Part shown: piece by piece, positions 1 through 11,910 of the stretch
Position numbering within the stretch: the first letter of the stretch is position 1
Layout: every line of letters begins with the position of its first letter
Source of the DNA: Myrmaecium sp. VS I D KN 1
Lineage: Eukaryota; Ascomycota; Dothideomycetes; Valsariales; Valsariaceae
Length of the DNA stretch: 64,000 nt
Direction: 5' to 3'
Assembly (NCBI GenBank): GCA_019775845.1
Contig: JADQAV010000060.1
Location: 8,135-72,134, forward strand
Notes under the pieces: model-generated
What the model saw: only the letters and a program-made list of their open reading frames with translations
Told to the model about the DNA's origin: nothing
Databases searched by the model: none
Position numbers and translations under genes: made by a program

Positions 1-1262
1 TTCTTCTTCTTCTTCTTCTTCTTCTTTCTTTCATCGCATATATAGGTGTACTTTTATACTCTTTTTTCCTCTTTTATTGACCGTGGTTCCTTTTGGATTT
101 GTTTTCTCTCGTTATGGCCTTACGGTGCAGATTATGTTTGTCAGCTTCACTCGGATTTCAGAGGACCGGGACAGAGGGCTGGGACGTTCTGGGTGCATGG
201 GCAGGAAGGCAGGGCTGGTATATGTGACATGTGAAATGTTGGGTGTGGGAGAGGGGAAGGAAAGGGGCAAAAGGGGGGGTTAAGTCAATCCAGGTATCAG
301 GAAAAACAAACGAAGATAGTATAGAATATCTCTCTATTCCCTCTCCTCTCTTATTTAGAACACTCCTACAGCTCTGCGAGAAAGCCATACATACTCACGC
401 GAAATCCGCTCTCTGTAAAAAACCAAGTATCTACCCCCCTAGAACCCCCTTTTCTTCCAACCCCGATGCTTCTCTTCGTGTTTCCGTCCGACAGTGACTA
501 GGAAGAAGGAACAATAAGGAATTCCATGTTAAGAAAGACCAGATTTTTCTCCATGAGGAGGTTGGGGAGGGGAGCCGCCGTATGAATATTACCCCATCCC
601 ACCCAACCCATCCCTACACCATATATCATTCTCAATAAGAATAAAAATCCTCAAAAGAGATAGAGACAAGGTCATATCGGATATCTATTCTGTCTTTTTA
701 ATCACCCCATTCTCCATTCTCCATTCCATTTCCGAACCCCTCCCAATCCCAGTCCGAGTCCCATTCCCATTCCCATATCTCCTTTTTTCTCTTTTTCCTT
801 TCTCCCAGAATCGTCTCAGTAACAGAAGTAGTTCATGCATGTACGTCTCACAAAAAAGCAAGCAGGCAGCATAAAGAAGAACCCTCGCTTGAAAAGGGAT
901 GGGTTCACGAACGATGAAGAGACATTCCAGAGCGCGCGGTAAAAGCAAATATCACGACAGAAGACGCAGACAAAAAAGGGGGGGGGGGGGGGGAGGGGGG
1001 TGAAGCAAGGTTGTCAAAGTCCATAGGGGCTGCGTAGGGTGAAACGGGAAAAGAAAGCAAAAGAAAGGAACAGTCCAGACGAAAAGATTTTTGGAAAAGG
1101 AAAAACACCCCCCCCTCGGTGCTGGCGTCCGCTGCCGCACCAGCGCCCCCATGTGTGAAAAAGAGAAAAACCGTTCGCAAGCTTGCATCCGGACACGGAG
1201 CTGGCGAAGAAAAAAGAGAGAGTGAGAGCAAAACGTCCACGGTCCCTGTGACGAAGTCCCGA
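1..1262. other. Gene-free left flank with simple repeats
   Basis: No convincing gene. The stretch begins with a TTC triplet run (about 1-26), is pyrimidine-rich near 690-800, and holds a pure G run at 978-993 followed by A and six more G. It lies downstream of the ceramide synthase stop, so its right part is probably that gene's 3' UTR. Short open frames here show no family resemblance. Confidence 0.6.
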
Positions 1263-2944
1263 TCACGTCGGCTTATCACAGCCGATCCGGCCCAACAGCT
1301 CCTTCCGGTCGCCGTGGCCCGGGATGCTGATCGCCGTCGTCCGGCTGCTGGCCCGCTTGTAGCCTCTCCCAACGCCCGGGCTCGTCCGGCGCGCGAAGCT
1401 GAGCTGCTCCACGCCGACTTCCTCCTCCAGGGGGGCGTGCTTGACGTGCGCATGACCCGTCACCGCGTCCTCTTCCCTGTCCTCTTCCTCCTCTTCCTCC
1501 TCGCCCTCGTCGTCGCTCCGGCTGTCATCCGCGCCCTGGCCCTTCAGCACCCGGTATGCCACGCGCATGATCATGCCGAACCAGATGACGGTGATGACCT
1601 GCAGCGCGAGCAGCAGACCGAGGAAGGCCCATCGGATCCGTTCGTTGAAGCAGACGACGTCGTCGTTCGCTCGGTATGCGTTCAGGACGTTGCGGAGGAT
1701 GTCCGATCCCCCGTCCGCAGGGTATTCGGCCGACGCCGGGGACAGCTTCGAACCCGAGATGTGGTAGCAGCCGCGCGGCATGACCTCCGGCACGTCCTTG
1801 TGGATGGACCAGCATACTCCAAGGTAGAAGACGTGGCGCGCGATGAACCAGGTGACGATGAACAGGCCAAAGGCAACGTCGCACAACGCCTGCTTCCCCA
1901 TGTATTTGAGCATCTTGGCCAGCTGCGTTATGTGTCAGCAAGTTATCTGGTGATGTGACTACCGCATATGTGCCCCGGTGCTTTCTTACCGGAAAGATAA
2001 GGTCGACGACGTCCATCAAACAGAGGACCACATTGCCGACTTTCGTCTGGTAGTATCCGTAGCTCATGAAGATGAGGGCGCTCGTGATGATATGATGAGT
2101 GAACATCTGCCAGTGGTCCTTGCGCCGAGCCTCGATGTTGATGACCAAGATCTGCTGCAGCCAGAACGCAAATTGGACGAGGTAGTAAAACTTCATCAAA
2201 CCGGACATGTGGAGCGTCGGGAAGTTGGTCCACATCTCGCGGGGATTGAACCAGTAATCCGAGTGGTACGCCAGGTACTGCGGGACTGAAGTCAGCATGT
2301 GAACCCACCATCTCCTCCTCCACGTCGCCGGGCGCCCGTCATGTACGAACCGTTCCGAGGGTCCAGAAGTGGACGTAGTATAGCAACAGCCAAGCCTGCT
2401 CGGCGAAGCGGATCTTGCTTCTCTTCTGCTGGACGCCCCACGCTTCGGCCAGCGGCACGAGGACGTAGTCGATGGCGGCGGCGCGGAGGCCGGTGAAGAC
2501 GACGATCCAGAAGAAGACGAAGGCCAGGTCGTCCCAGCCTTGAGTATAGTCCCCGGTCGCCGCATCATGGTAGGACAGCTCGAAGAACTTCCGGGTCCGT
2601 TGTCGGGCGCGGGGGAAGAGGATGTGCGTTAACGAGAGGAGCAAAAGGAGGTTGATCGAGAGACCTGGACATGCCGGAGCTGTCAGCGCACTGGGCAACG
2701 TCTCTTCTCGGTTGCAAGAGCTATACGAACCAATCTGATGCTGGAGGATGACGGAGCACAGCGTCCCCAACAGGCCCTGATCCTTCAGCTTTCGTTTTCG
2801 GAATCGCGGCGGCCCGCTCGCAGCTGCGTATCCGGCGATCTCCACGGTCTGTTCGTACTGCGGCTTCGGATCCCTCCACTCGTCCTTCAGCTCGGGAGCG
2901 AACTCGGTGGCGGTTGGTTGCGGAATGCCTTCCTCCGTGGCCAT
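1263..2944 (-). CDS. LAG1: Sphingosine N-acyltransferase (ceramide synthase), LAG1/LAC1 family
   Basis: It acylates sphingoid bases with fatty acyl-CoA to make (dihydro)ceramide in the endoplasmic reticulum. Four exons join in frame: 2731-2944, 2351-2664, 1990-2277, 1263-1922 (introns 66, 73 and 67 bp), giving 491 residues. The TLC/Lag1 domain is clear: FWTLGT joins YLAYHSDYW across intron 2, then DHWQMFTHHIITS carries the two adjacent histidines (about 237-238) that are the catalytic signature of the family, followed by the acidic motif region CLMDVVDLIF. Several hydrophobic helices surround it. The C-terminus is long and acidic, with an uninterrupted Glu run after SDDEGE, resembling the acidic tails that CK2 phosphorylates in yeast Lag1/Lac1 (known there, inferred here). 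The start is the first in-frame ATG. The assignment to family is firm; which of the two fungal paralogue types (long-chain or very-long-chain) it is cannot be told. Confidence 0.93.
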
Positions 2945-4217
2945 GGTGCGACTGCGTGGTGGTAGAAGGGCAAACGATGGACGGGGATATCTCTCTCTCT
3001 CTCTCTATGAGGCCGCGCGCATGGGGGGGTTTTTGGCGACGAACTCGAGGAGTAGGTAGCCTTGGCGTCGTGGACGGCACGGAGAGAGGGCGGATGACTC
3101 CAATGGCAAAGGGAAAGGGAAGAGGAGGAGGAAACGAGGGACGGGAAGGTCGCTTTCGACACGTTGGGGATTTTTGGACCAGCGGAGGGGAAGGGCAAGG
3201 TGTTTCACGCCGTTGGCGGTGAAACGATGGAGAGGACAAGACGCTAAGAGGCGGACGCGCGGGGAGCTACTGCGTACAGGGCAGCGATGCACGGCGGCGC
3301 CAGGGACAAGGGTGGGAAGGCGAAGAAAGGGGAAAGGGGAAGGAGAAGGTGAGTGGGAGGACCGGAGTGAACTGTGATGCTGACACACGGGCAACTGATA
3401 TCAACTTTTTTTTGATTGCGGCGCTTGGATACTGTATATACAGTATGTATATGTACTTTTATATGCAGAGATGCAAAGATAAGAAACGATGCAGCCCGCG
3501 GGCGGAGGGCCGCGGATACATAAGTAGTTATAGAGAAGGGAATGGAAGACCATCAAGCACCTCTAACCCCCCCGCTATGCTTTGCATTTTCCTGTGGTTG
3601 AAGATCCCCGATCGACGACTCTATTGTTATGTTTGTTATTTAGGTACAGAGTTTTGAGGTGGATGCCATGTGTGGGCTCCCTCGGTGGGGTTGCTGAACA
3701 TCCAGAGAACGCCACTGACCGCGACGCATACGTACTCTTCCACTGATTTACCTCATGCCGAAGGGTTGTAATGGGAATCATATTCGTGAAGCTTTCTCGC
3801 AGGAAAGATGCATATACAAATCGCGTTTCTCCGCAAGTTCTTCACAGATTCCCAAGCCTTGCCGTAGTAGGAGGAGAAGGAAATCCAGCCAATGACAGGC
3901 CGCACAGGTAAACCGTGCCAGCCCTTTCCTGCAATCGGATTGGACAGCCGAAGCACGGCAGCAACTACTAGTAACCAGCAAAACCGACGTATCACATGCA
4001 TGAATTCATCGAGAACTGAATGGAGGAGCTTTAATGTGACGACTTCCTGCTCGTACATGTACACCTCGATAGTCAATTAATGTGTGATTGCGCTGAAAAT
4101 TTCAAACCCAAAACGCCCGAGTTCCCTGTCGTCCCAGAAGGATATATCCTGACAGTAACGCCTAACCCTGCCGCCCGTTTGCAATCTGTTCCCTGATTCC
4201 AGACTCCCTTAACCAGC
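2945..4217. other. Intergenic: ceramide synthase promoter and Bax-inhibitor 3' flank
   Basis: No supported gene. It contains a (CT)8 run at 2991-3006 just upstream of the ceramide synthase start, which reads as a purine-rich GA tract on the mRNA strand. Right of about 3400 the sequence is AT-richer. Small open frames have no recognisable content. Confidence 0.55.
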
Positions 4218-5153
4218 TCAGTTGTTGTTCTGATTGTTCAAGATCCGGAGGATGGAGAGGAAGAGGTTGATGATATCCAGGTAAAGCGAAATCGCCGCGG
4301 CGATCTCCTCTTCGACGTGGTAGTGGCGCATGACCAGCTGGGTATCCACGAGGATATAGGCGCTGAATACGAGCGCAGCAATGATACCATAGCCAAGCTC
4401 AACCTTGCTGTTGTACGGGAAGAAGGCAGCCATGAAGCCGAAGATGATCAGGACCCACAGAGCCCCGAACAGGTACGGGATCCAGGACGTGAAGTCATAC
4501 TTCGTCTGGCAGGCGAACAATGTCAGGGCGATGAAGATGCCCAGCGTAAAGACGAGCGCTTCGAGGACGATCCGGGACTCGTAGAATGAGGTGATGACGG
4601 AGACGGAGTAGGCTTCAAGGACGGTGAACCCGGTCAGGAAGAGCAGGTTGGTAGGGTACGACTTGCGCTTCCAGAAGGTCAGAAGCATGAATCCGATCGC
4701 GCCGAAGAGCGATGTCCACATCATCCAAGCGTTGGTCTGGATCCAGTAGCGGTATGAGTCGCTGAAGAAGGAGATGGCGCTCAGCACGGCGGTCGCAAGC
4801 AGTTGGACAGTCCTAATATGTTGGTCAGTTGCTAGGTCGCGGAAACTGAGGAGCGGGTGGACTCACAGGATGGCGTAGACCTTCCGAATGAACTGATGTC
4901 GGATGTCGATGGTTCCTTCAGAAACCATGCCGCCGAACTACCACTTGTCAGCATCGTGTCCAACATAGGCCGGGAAACACAAGCACCTTACCTTGAAATC
5001 ATCAGGAAGGTTGTCGTTCTCGCTGCGAGGCACGCCGGCCAGCAGCGCCGCCTGGGTGGAGGCCTCCGCATCGGAGTAAGCGGGTGGCGCCTGGGGATAC
5101 GGTTCTTCGAACGAGTCGCGCTGCGGCGCAGGCTGGTATTTTGCGCTGGACAT
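4218..5153 (-). CDS. BXI1: Bax inhibitor-1 family membrane protein (BXI1/TMBIM4-like)
   Basis: Three exons, 4992-5153, 4867-4937 and 4218-4812 (two 54-bp introns), encode 275 residues. The first intron lies exactly where fungal homologues read DDFKFGG..., and the second splits the codon in AILTVQLLATAV. A proline-rich cytosolic N-terminus with PPAYS is followed by seven hydrophobic segments. Family landmarks are IRHQFIRKVYAIL before the first helix, YDFTSW in the middle, and the C-terminal IDTQLVMRHYHVEEEIAAAI-like signature (here VDTQLVMRHYHVEEE) and LYLDIINLFLSILRIL. Members act in ER/vacuole or Golgi membranes in calcium handling, the unfolded-protein response and resistance to cell death. 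The molecular activity (a pH-sensitive calcium leak in bacterial relatives) is inferred, not shown. It belongs to the LFG/TMBIM4 branch rather than to BI-1 proper, judging by the proline-rich head. Confidence 0.93.
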
Positions 5154-5777
5154 GACGGCTTTCGTACTGTGTGATCTTAAGCTGTGGGGTTCGAGCGAGG
5201 AGCTGTTGCTTGTTACGTGTCGCCGAGGTGGATGGTAGGTCGAGGTTTAGGGACTTCGGAAGACAATGATGGAGGGGGCGGAGAATGATATGGATGATGC
5301 AAGCCTGCTGCCGACCGAACCACCGAGCCAAGCCGGAAGTTGCCAAGCCCAACGGAGAACCGCCCCGAACGTGACAGGATGGAAGATTCGTGAAACGGCA
5401 TGCTCGAACGCATCGCACGCAAGTGATCGATGGCGGGATCACATGTTCCTTTAGTGTAAAGCATCTTATGTGAGCTGGAAGGGCAATTCATAACATCCGA
5501 TATCTACCGTCACTACATGTGCGATCGCGCTCTGCCGCAAGCCGTTCGACGAGGCTGAACCCCAGTCCATCGCCTTGAGATCTACTACTCAAAGCTCAAC
5601 CACCATAGCACGCATGACAGGAATACTCTCAAGGGCCAACAGAAAGGGTATATAGCTGTCCCAGATGTGAGAATCGAGAAATACATCGAGGTCCACCATT
5701 TTGTCTACAGAAGAGGCCGCGTTCCGGCTGGAGTAACAACATCCCCAAACCGAATCGTCGCGGTTTCGGAGATGCTA
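5154..5777. other. Intergenic between Bax-inhibitor start and dynein LIC stop
   Basis: Both flanking genes are on the minus strand, so this holds the Bax-inhibitor promoter/5' UTR and the 3' end of the dynein gene. I see no coding signal or notable repeat. Confidence 0.55.
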
Positions 5778-7539
5778 TTACGAGCGTGGACTACTCGTTG
5801 CTGAGCCGCCCCCTCGTTTCATCAAACCCGCAAAGAAGGATGCCAGCACCTCATTCTCTGACTTTCCATCGACAGGGGGCGCTGAAGCGCCAGCTGTAGC
5901 CTCGTCGTCGGAAGAGCGGTTAGCTTCTCGATCCTGCATGCAACCGTTAGTGAATGCAGATAAGCTTGGGCAAAGTGTCATATCGCAATTACCTTAAGCC
6001 TTTTCAACATATCGTCGGCATCCACCTGAATGCCCCCAACGTTGAACTGCACCGGGCCGATATGCTCTTCCACGACCCCGCTACCAGTCGCGTTGTGGGA
6101 GAGGAACGAGGGCGCGAGTTTCCGCGTCTCTGTTCTTCGAGCCTGATCATCTTCCGTACGCAGCTTTTCCAGAACCTCGAGCTGGGTTGCAAGGAATTCC
6201 TGAGTGTCCGTACTCTCGACCTCGATGCCATTCGGCTTCTTTGGATGCAGCGCCAGGGTGGTGTCCTTCTCCGGGTCACGGATGGTGTCTTCATACATCG
6301 CAACAGCGCTACCGTCCTCGGATTCTTCGGTCGTCTCTTCTTCGGGCCCATCGCCTTCTTCAGCCGCTGCGTGTCCATTTTGCTGCAGGTGTTTTGGGAT
6401 CTGAATATCTTCAGACCAAGCTTTACTGACGCCCTCAACGTCAAACCCTTCCCTGAGTACCCTGATCTTCCCCCATGAGTCCCAATTCGGAGGCACCAAT
6501 ACCCTATCTCTGTCGATGACATTATGTCGGAGCTGCTGCTTTTTCAACATTGACTGTATCCCGAGGGACGAATGGACCAGTGTTTGAAGGGATCCAGGGG
6601 CAGATGGCATCGTGTAGACCAGGGATGCGCCGTGTTTGAGCAAGATTGTCCTCATATACTGGAGGACAAAGTCGAACTCCTCCTCTTTCCAGCCCCGCTC
6701 TCTCTCCAGGCCCTCGATCTTGTCCGCATTCTGACACACTACACAGAGCGGAATGCCAAGCGGCTCGTCCCATTCGCCAGGCCCTAAAGGTATTGAGACA
6801 TCACCCTCGGGCATGCTCGAACTCAGATCAGTGGATCCGCTGCCTCTGCCCCTTTCCCGCCATATGTTGATATTTTCTTCCATAACGTCCTTACAATCGT
6901 CATCCAAGGAGATCATGAGCGAACGGAGCACTTGTATCCACTCGCGCAGCTGACGGACCCATGCCCACGGTTGGCTCCAGTCCAAGAGGATGACGATCAA
7001 CATGTTCGGTAAAGTACGCGGGGTAAGTAGTGGCTTTATGAGCGGGGTGAATGAGGGTGATGGATCGGTAAGGAGATATAGAGAGAGTCGAGCCAGGATG
7101 TCTAAGAGCCCAAGTTAGCGGCGCCTACGTCAACAAAGCTAGCCTAGAGCAATGATACCCTCATGGTCCGTATCCAACACATCCTGATATGTGTATCCGA
7201 GTGCGAACTGATTAGCGATGGGCGGCCGGCGACCTCGCTCCGGCGGACGCCTCTTGCCTGCCGGATCTGTAGAGAGTGACTCTAGGAAGTCTCGCTGCGT
7301 TTCGGGCGTGCCACCTGTTCCAGCAGATTCAGTACAAGATGATTGACCGTGCAAGCGGAGGTCCGCATACCGAGCACAAGGAGACTCTTTTCCGGTAGCC
7401 GTTTTCCGCTCGACACGCCCTCTAACATCGACTGCCATATTCCTTTCTTCGGTCCCTCGCTACTGCCGGGGCGACTGGTCTTGTCTGCCTCGCTCCCCAC
7501 TGAGCGGTGCGTGTAGTGCGGTACCGGGTCTGTGGCCAT
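5778..7539 (-). CDS. Cytoplasmic dynein 1 light intermediate chain
   Basis: Four exons, 7371-7539, 7159-7314, 5993-7101 and 5778-5933 (introns 56, 57 and 59 bp), encode 529 residues. The protein links dynein heavy chain to cargo adaptors. The N-terminal Ras-like fold is recognisable: LLVLGGTPETQRDFLESL at the P-loop position (about 52-69), IANQFALGYTYQDVLD, then LIVILLDWSQPWAWVRQLREW, PLCVVCQNADKIE, a WKEEEFDFVLQYMRTI helix, and NVIDRDRVLVPPNWDSWGKI. The C-terminal part is acidic and low in order, ending with a Gly/Ser tail. The P-loop position lacks the GKS/T triplet needed for nucleotide binding, as I recall for other fungal members. The first intron falls inside that P-loop glycine codon. 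It shares a 637-bp divergent promoter with the splicing-factor gene to its right. Confidence 0.92.
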
Positions 7540-8176
7540 CTCGCAGCTCGAGCGTTTGTCGGGAGGGCGCCTAGCAATGGAGTCGACCGCTCATGCGGAA
7601 CTGCCTCAGCGGCGGATTCTAGAGGCGATGGCGACGCGAAAAAAGCCAGAAGGAAGGGCGGATAGTCGGCGCTGGAGTTTGGGTGACTTCACGTTGTTCG
7701 TTCGCAAGCTCCCTTCTCCGCGTCCCCTGCTCCGTCCGGGACGTTGTTATGCCTTATGTTTGCCTGAGGCACAAAGAGCAAAGCTTTGGGCGGTTAAAGC
7801 TACCCCATGACGTGCACCTCCATGCTGACAAACCCATGACTATAACAGTCATAAGCCTAGACAAACTCCAGCTATACTCGAGCACATTGCTTTGGAGAGA
7901 AAATTATACTACTATCTTTTTCCAGTATTCAACACAGCAGCCAACGGGGGAGCTATCGAGCAGGGCCAATAAGCGGAGACGCGGTGTCACATGACTCGCT
8001 TAGACCTGCCCGGACATTCAGCTTGACATAACCGCGGCCAAGCCTGCAACTGCTCACATAGGTACTACAACATCCTGCCCGCTACGCCCTCCGAAGCCGC
8101 TAGCCGCGGTTCACTGAGGATCTAAGAGCCCTCCAGACCGCATTGTGAACCCCTTCATGGTTTTCGGCCCAGCACC
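7540..8176. promoter_or_regulatory. Divergent promoter region, dynein LIC / IST3
   Basis: A 637-bp interval separates two start codons pointing away from each other, so both 5' UTRs and promoters must lie here. No consensus TATA box stands out. Open frames inside it extend from the antisense of the dynein first exon and carry no domain. Confidence 0.55.
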
Positions 8177-9109
8177 ATGAATACCGTCCGCCAGATTCAA
8201 GAGCTCAACAAGCGCGAGCTTGAAGCAGGAGTCACACCGGAGGGATCATGGCACGCCGACTATCGCGACACCGCTTATATCTACATTGGCGGCTTACCTT
8301 TCGACCTGTCGGAGGGCGACATCATCACCATCTTCTCACAATTCGGCGAGCCCGTCTGGCTCAAGCTGCAACGCGACAAGGAAACTGGCAAGAGCAAGGG
8401 ATTCGCCTGGCTAAAATATGAAGATCAACGAAGCTGTGATCTGGCGGTCGACAACTTCAGCGGCGCCACTGTGCTAGGTCGAGTGCTACGTGTGGACCAT
8501 ACTCGGTACAAACCAAAAGAGGGTGAAGACGAAAAGTACAACGTGGTGATTGTGGGAGAGGAATCGGATGAGCAAGATGAACGTGAGAGCAGAAGGCACC
8601 GAAAGAGACGGAGAAAGGATGATAGCGAAGATGAAAACAGGCCTTTATTGAAAGAGGAGAAGGAACTGGCGGAACTGATGCGGGACCAGGATGATGAGGA
8701 CCCTATGAAGGCATACCTTATAAAACAGAAGAAGGAGGAGGTTGCGCAGGCATTGAAAGCCCTCAAGAAAAGTCGAAGAAAGAAGGACCACGGGACGGAA
8801 AGGCATAAACATCGATCAAGGCGCGAGCATCGAAGTCGATCGGTCTCCGACGACGAGCGGCGACAACGCTATAAACGTGATAGGTCTACTTCGCGAGAGC
8901 GCCGGCATTCAAAGGATCGTACTTTCACTTCTCATCGAGATCGCTCCACTTCTGTAGACAGGAGAGCGAGGAGGCCACGCGAAAGGTCGGTGTCCGGCCA
9001 GAGGTATGGGCGGACTGAGAAGGCCGAAGAACCAGCGGACGTTCACCGCCGCAGGACTGACCTAGATAACGGACGAAGGTACCGCTCACGAAGTAGAAAC
9101 AGACGCTGA
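8177..9109 (+). CDS. IST3: RNA-binding splicing factor IST3/Snu17 (RES complex)
   Basis: An intronless gene of 310 residues. The N-terminal NTVRQIQELNKRELEAGV and a single RRM match Ist3/Snu17/Cwf29 (human RBMX2): RNP2 is YIYIGGLPF (about 34-42) and RNP1 is KSKGFAWLKY (about 75-84), followed by GRVLRVDHTRYKP, the family's conserved C-terminal RRM extension where Pml1 and Bud13 dock in yeast. The role is retention and splicing of pre-mRNA as part of the U2-associated RES complex in the nucleus. After about residue 115 the chain is charged, with acidic DEQDERE and long Arg/Ser/His-rich stretches resembling an RS domain, longer than the yeast protein (148 residues). The ATG sits shortly after a CCAGCACC context and is the only start giving the full N-terminal motif. 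Confidence 0.94.
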   Translation: MNTVRQIQELNKRELEAGVTPEGSWHADYRDTAYIYIGGLPFDLSEGDIITIFSQFGEPVWLKLQRDKETGKSKGFAWLKYEDQRSCDLAVDNFSGATVLGRVLRVDHTRYKPKEGEDEKYNVVIVGEESDEQDERESRRHRKRRRKDDSEDENRPLLKEEKELAELMRDQDDEDPMKAYLIKQKKEEVAQALKALKKSRRKKDHGTERHKHRSRREHRSRSVSDDERRQRYKRDRSTSRERRHSKDRTFTSHRDRSTSVDRRARRPRERSVSGQRYGRTEKAEEPADVHRRRTDLDNGRRYRSRSRNRR

Positions 9110-11910
9110 GCTCGCGGTGCATTCTGGCTTTACCATCAATCATACACGCTCATAGTTATCAGAGCAGCGCTGCCCTCACTCAGATGTGATTGCGCCGCTA
9201 TACCTCTGATACGCTGTGCGCATGGCCACGCGGCACATATGAGCTGTCGCCTGAACCATCCGAGCCGATCATAGGACCTCTGGCCACGCGGTATTCGAAG
9301 GTCTCGCTGGATAACATTGAGGATGATGCCGTGCTCGGACCGCACACTTCGGTCGTGCGTGAAGTAACTAGAAGCGGAGAGCTATACGAATACAATTGCA
9401 AATCGCAAGGTTCCAAGCATTGTCTGTACCTCGGATCCAGTTGGCCGGCCTCGCCTGGCAAATGCTTTGTATGGAGCATGTTGTTTGAGTGTCTTATACA
9501 GCATGCCATCGGCTCGTGAACTCGCTCGCCTTTTCCCGGGACATATCAGTTATACGCTCGAGAACTTAGGTCCCAAGGAAGCCATTTTGTGCGCCGTTGT
9601 CCTATCATACATAGGACTTTCATCGACTGGTCTGTCCGCAACCACTGCGAGATGAGACAGTACCATATTTTTCGGGAGCTCTTGCCGGCTAAATGTGCCG
9701 GACGGACGGACAAGAAATTCAGTTGACTAGAGAATCGCCGAGCCTCCACAGCACCTATGAACAGGCACAGAGGGAGCTTCGGATCGGGCTCACAAGCCAT
9801 CGGGATCGCGATGGTGCGTCGTGGCCAAAGAATCCTTCCGCTGTGACGCGGCCTTGCCCCGCGACCATGGTGCGCTTGACGCTGCAGCGAGAGAGTTTCA
9901 ACCCTTGCTTGACAAGCACCTTTCAGCTTCAAGCACTGTATCAGGATACATGCGCACCAAGGACTAGAGCGTGATAGTCCCCGGCTACGCGCTGATAGGC
10001 TATGAGGGAAATCAACACATCCGCCTGCCGTTATAGTCATCCCCTCCGAAGCTGAATGCAAAACTGCTCTACACAACTGATGTGGCCGAATGTCGCTGGC
10101 CTGCGACTGCAACATAACAGTCGCCGCATCCTGATGGGTGGAACAGGCGCCCTTGAACCGCAAAGCTCACCAGAGTATGAGCTGACCTTGAACTCGAGTT
10201 GGGTAGGTCAAATATTCAGCAGACCGTACTGCAACGCGAATATATCGGGAAAGAAGAAAGAGGCCCCGCATTTTCTTTGAAGCGTGCGGAAGAATGGGTG
10301 GACGAGGGTCCAAAAGCAAGAACCAGGAGAGCAAGGAACGAGGATCAAAGCGCTTTCTTCAGTAACGAGTGCAGTTCACATGGATTATTCCAGAGAGGGC
10401 CACGAGGCAGAAGGCCCGAGGCGGACGACCGGGTCAGTGTCCACGTAACGGAGGTCAGTGTGGAGTTTTAGCCGTCTCTCCGCTCGCTAAGTGAACATCT
10501 CTCGGCTGAAGACAACACTTCGAAAGTCTTCGGCGGAGAAGGAATTGGCTGAAGAGGGAGAGAAAGCGTGACTGAGCATCTTCTACTACAGTGACCAAGC
10601 ACAGCATGGGGGAAAAAGGCGCCGTGTTGTATAGGATATGTGAGTCGACGATCTCCAAGGAGCAGACTTCGTATATCCGGCCGGTGTGGCAGTGATTTGC
10701 GAGCTTCCACCCCCGGCTCCAAAGGGCTGCCAAAAGCGGGACTAGCGTCGTTGATGATGACGCCGCTGCGTACGACGAGAAGACCGCGGACGCTGGATGT
10801 GAGGTATGCAACTAGTCGATAGAACCCCGGGAGCTTGGGAGCCATCGACGCCAACATTCATCACCGAGCCTGCGTTTCGGCCCTGTTCAGGGGAAAGTTG
10901 GTGAAGGGACGAGACGAAGTGCGGTTGAGGAGACGAGGAGCCGCAAGGGATGTGGAGCAGTGCCGGCGGATCCGATCACGAGCAAGACAGACTGTCCGAC
11001 CGAGCAGCGGAAAACGAGATGGTTGGGCTGCGCAACTGAAAAATCACCCTGCGCCTGCTACTATGCGACTACAATATCACGCTAGCAAAGGTACCGTACT
11101 ACAACGCGTTGCGCGCCCCAGGCACCAAGCCCAGATCGGCAATGCAAAAGTCCCTGACCCGCGTTTATACAGACAGATCCCCTTCTTTTCCTCAGCCTCC
11201 TCGTATCGATTCCCGTATAACGAACGCGGACTAACCGGATTCTGCGATTTTCAACTGTAACGGTTACTGTGGTGAGGCTGGAAATAGCTGAGTCGGCTGG
11301 TTCTTTGGCCATTTACGGCATCGTGCGCTCGCTGATACGGTCCCGAAGAGGAAAGGCGGAAACTAAATTGCCGCTTCGGGGGTTGACGAGGCCAGCCTCC
11401 ACAGCAACGTAAGCTGCACGGCCGCCGTTCTCGACCATCACCATAGCCTCACCACCATCCCAGGGTGTCGCCGCAGTGATTGCGCATCCCATCCGTCAAC
11501 GGCGCCCCGTCTTGCTCTTCACTCCCAGCCTCGGCCGCCAGAACCACCCGCGGTACACTGCTATTCTTGGGTAACCCGCCACTGCTAGGCCTGCCTAGTC
11601 CCGTACTACTGCACTCCATGGACCGTTCCTGACTCCGTAAACAATGTGGATGGCTGGTACCTGCTATAGCCTCAAGAAAAATGGAGACATATAATAGGAA
11701 GATCGGCTCCTGCCCATCCCTTCATTTCCGTTCACTCCTCTCTCTCCACACCTTCTCTATACCAAAACGTTCATCAACCCCTCTCTCCCTCTCTCCCACC
11801 CCGTTCTTTCGTTCCTCCGCATTATCTTCTTTCTCTCTTTGTCCAGTCCGCCCGTGCTCGTGCACGCTCATATATCCCCATAACCCTTATCCGGGTGCTC
11901 CTACCACAAG
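9110..11910. other. 2.8 kb gene-poor interval between IST3 and CRH1-like gene
   Basis: No gene is supported. The longest open frames are on the minus strand at 9546-10163 (205 codons) and 10468-10857 (129 codons) and on the plus strand at 10835-11260 (141 codons). None has a recognisable domain or family motif, and I found no splice arrangement that improves them. From about 11700 to 11885 the plus strand becomes strongly CT-rich, the usual look of a fungal promoter/5' leader, and belongs to the CRH1-like gene. Confidence 0.5.

Noticed and set aside
9546-10163. 205-codon minus frame in the IST3-CRH1 gap
   Set aside because: No motif, no neighbouring exon that improves it, and composition like random intergenic DNA. 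Left as unproven.
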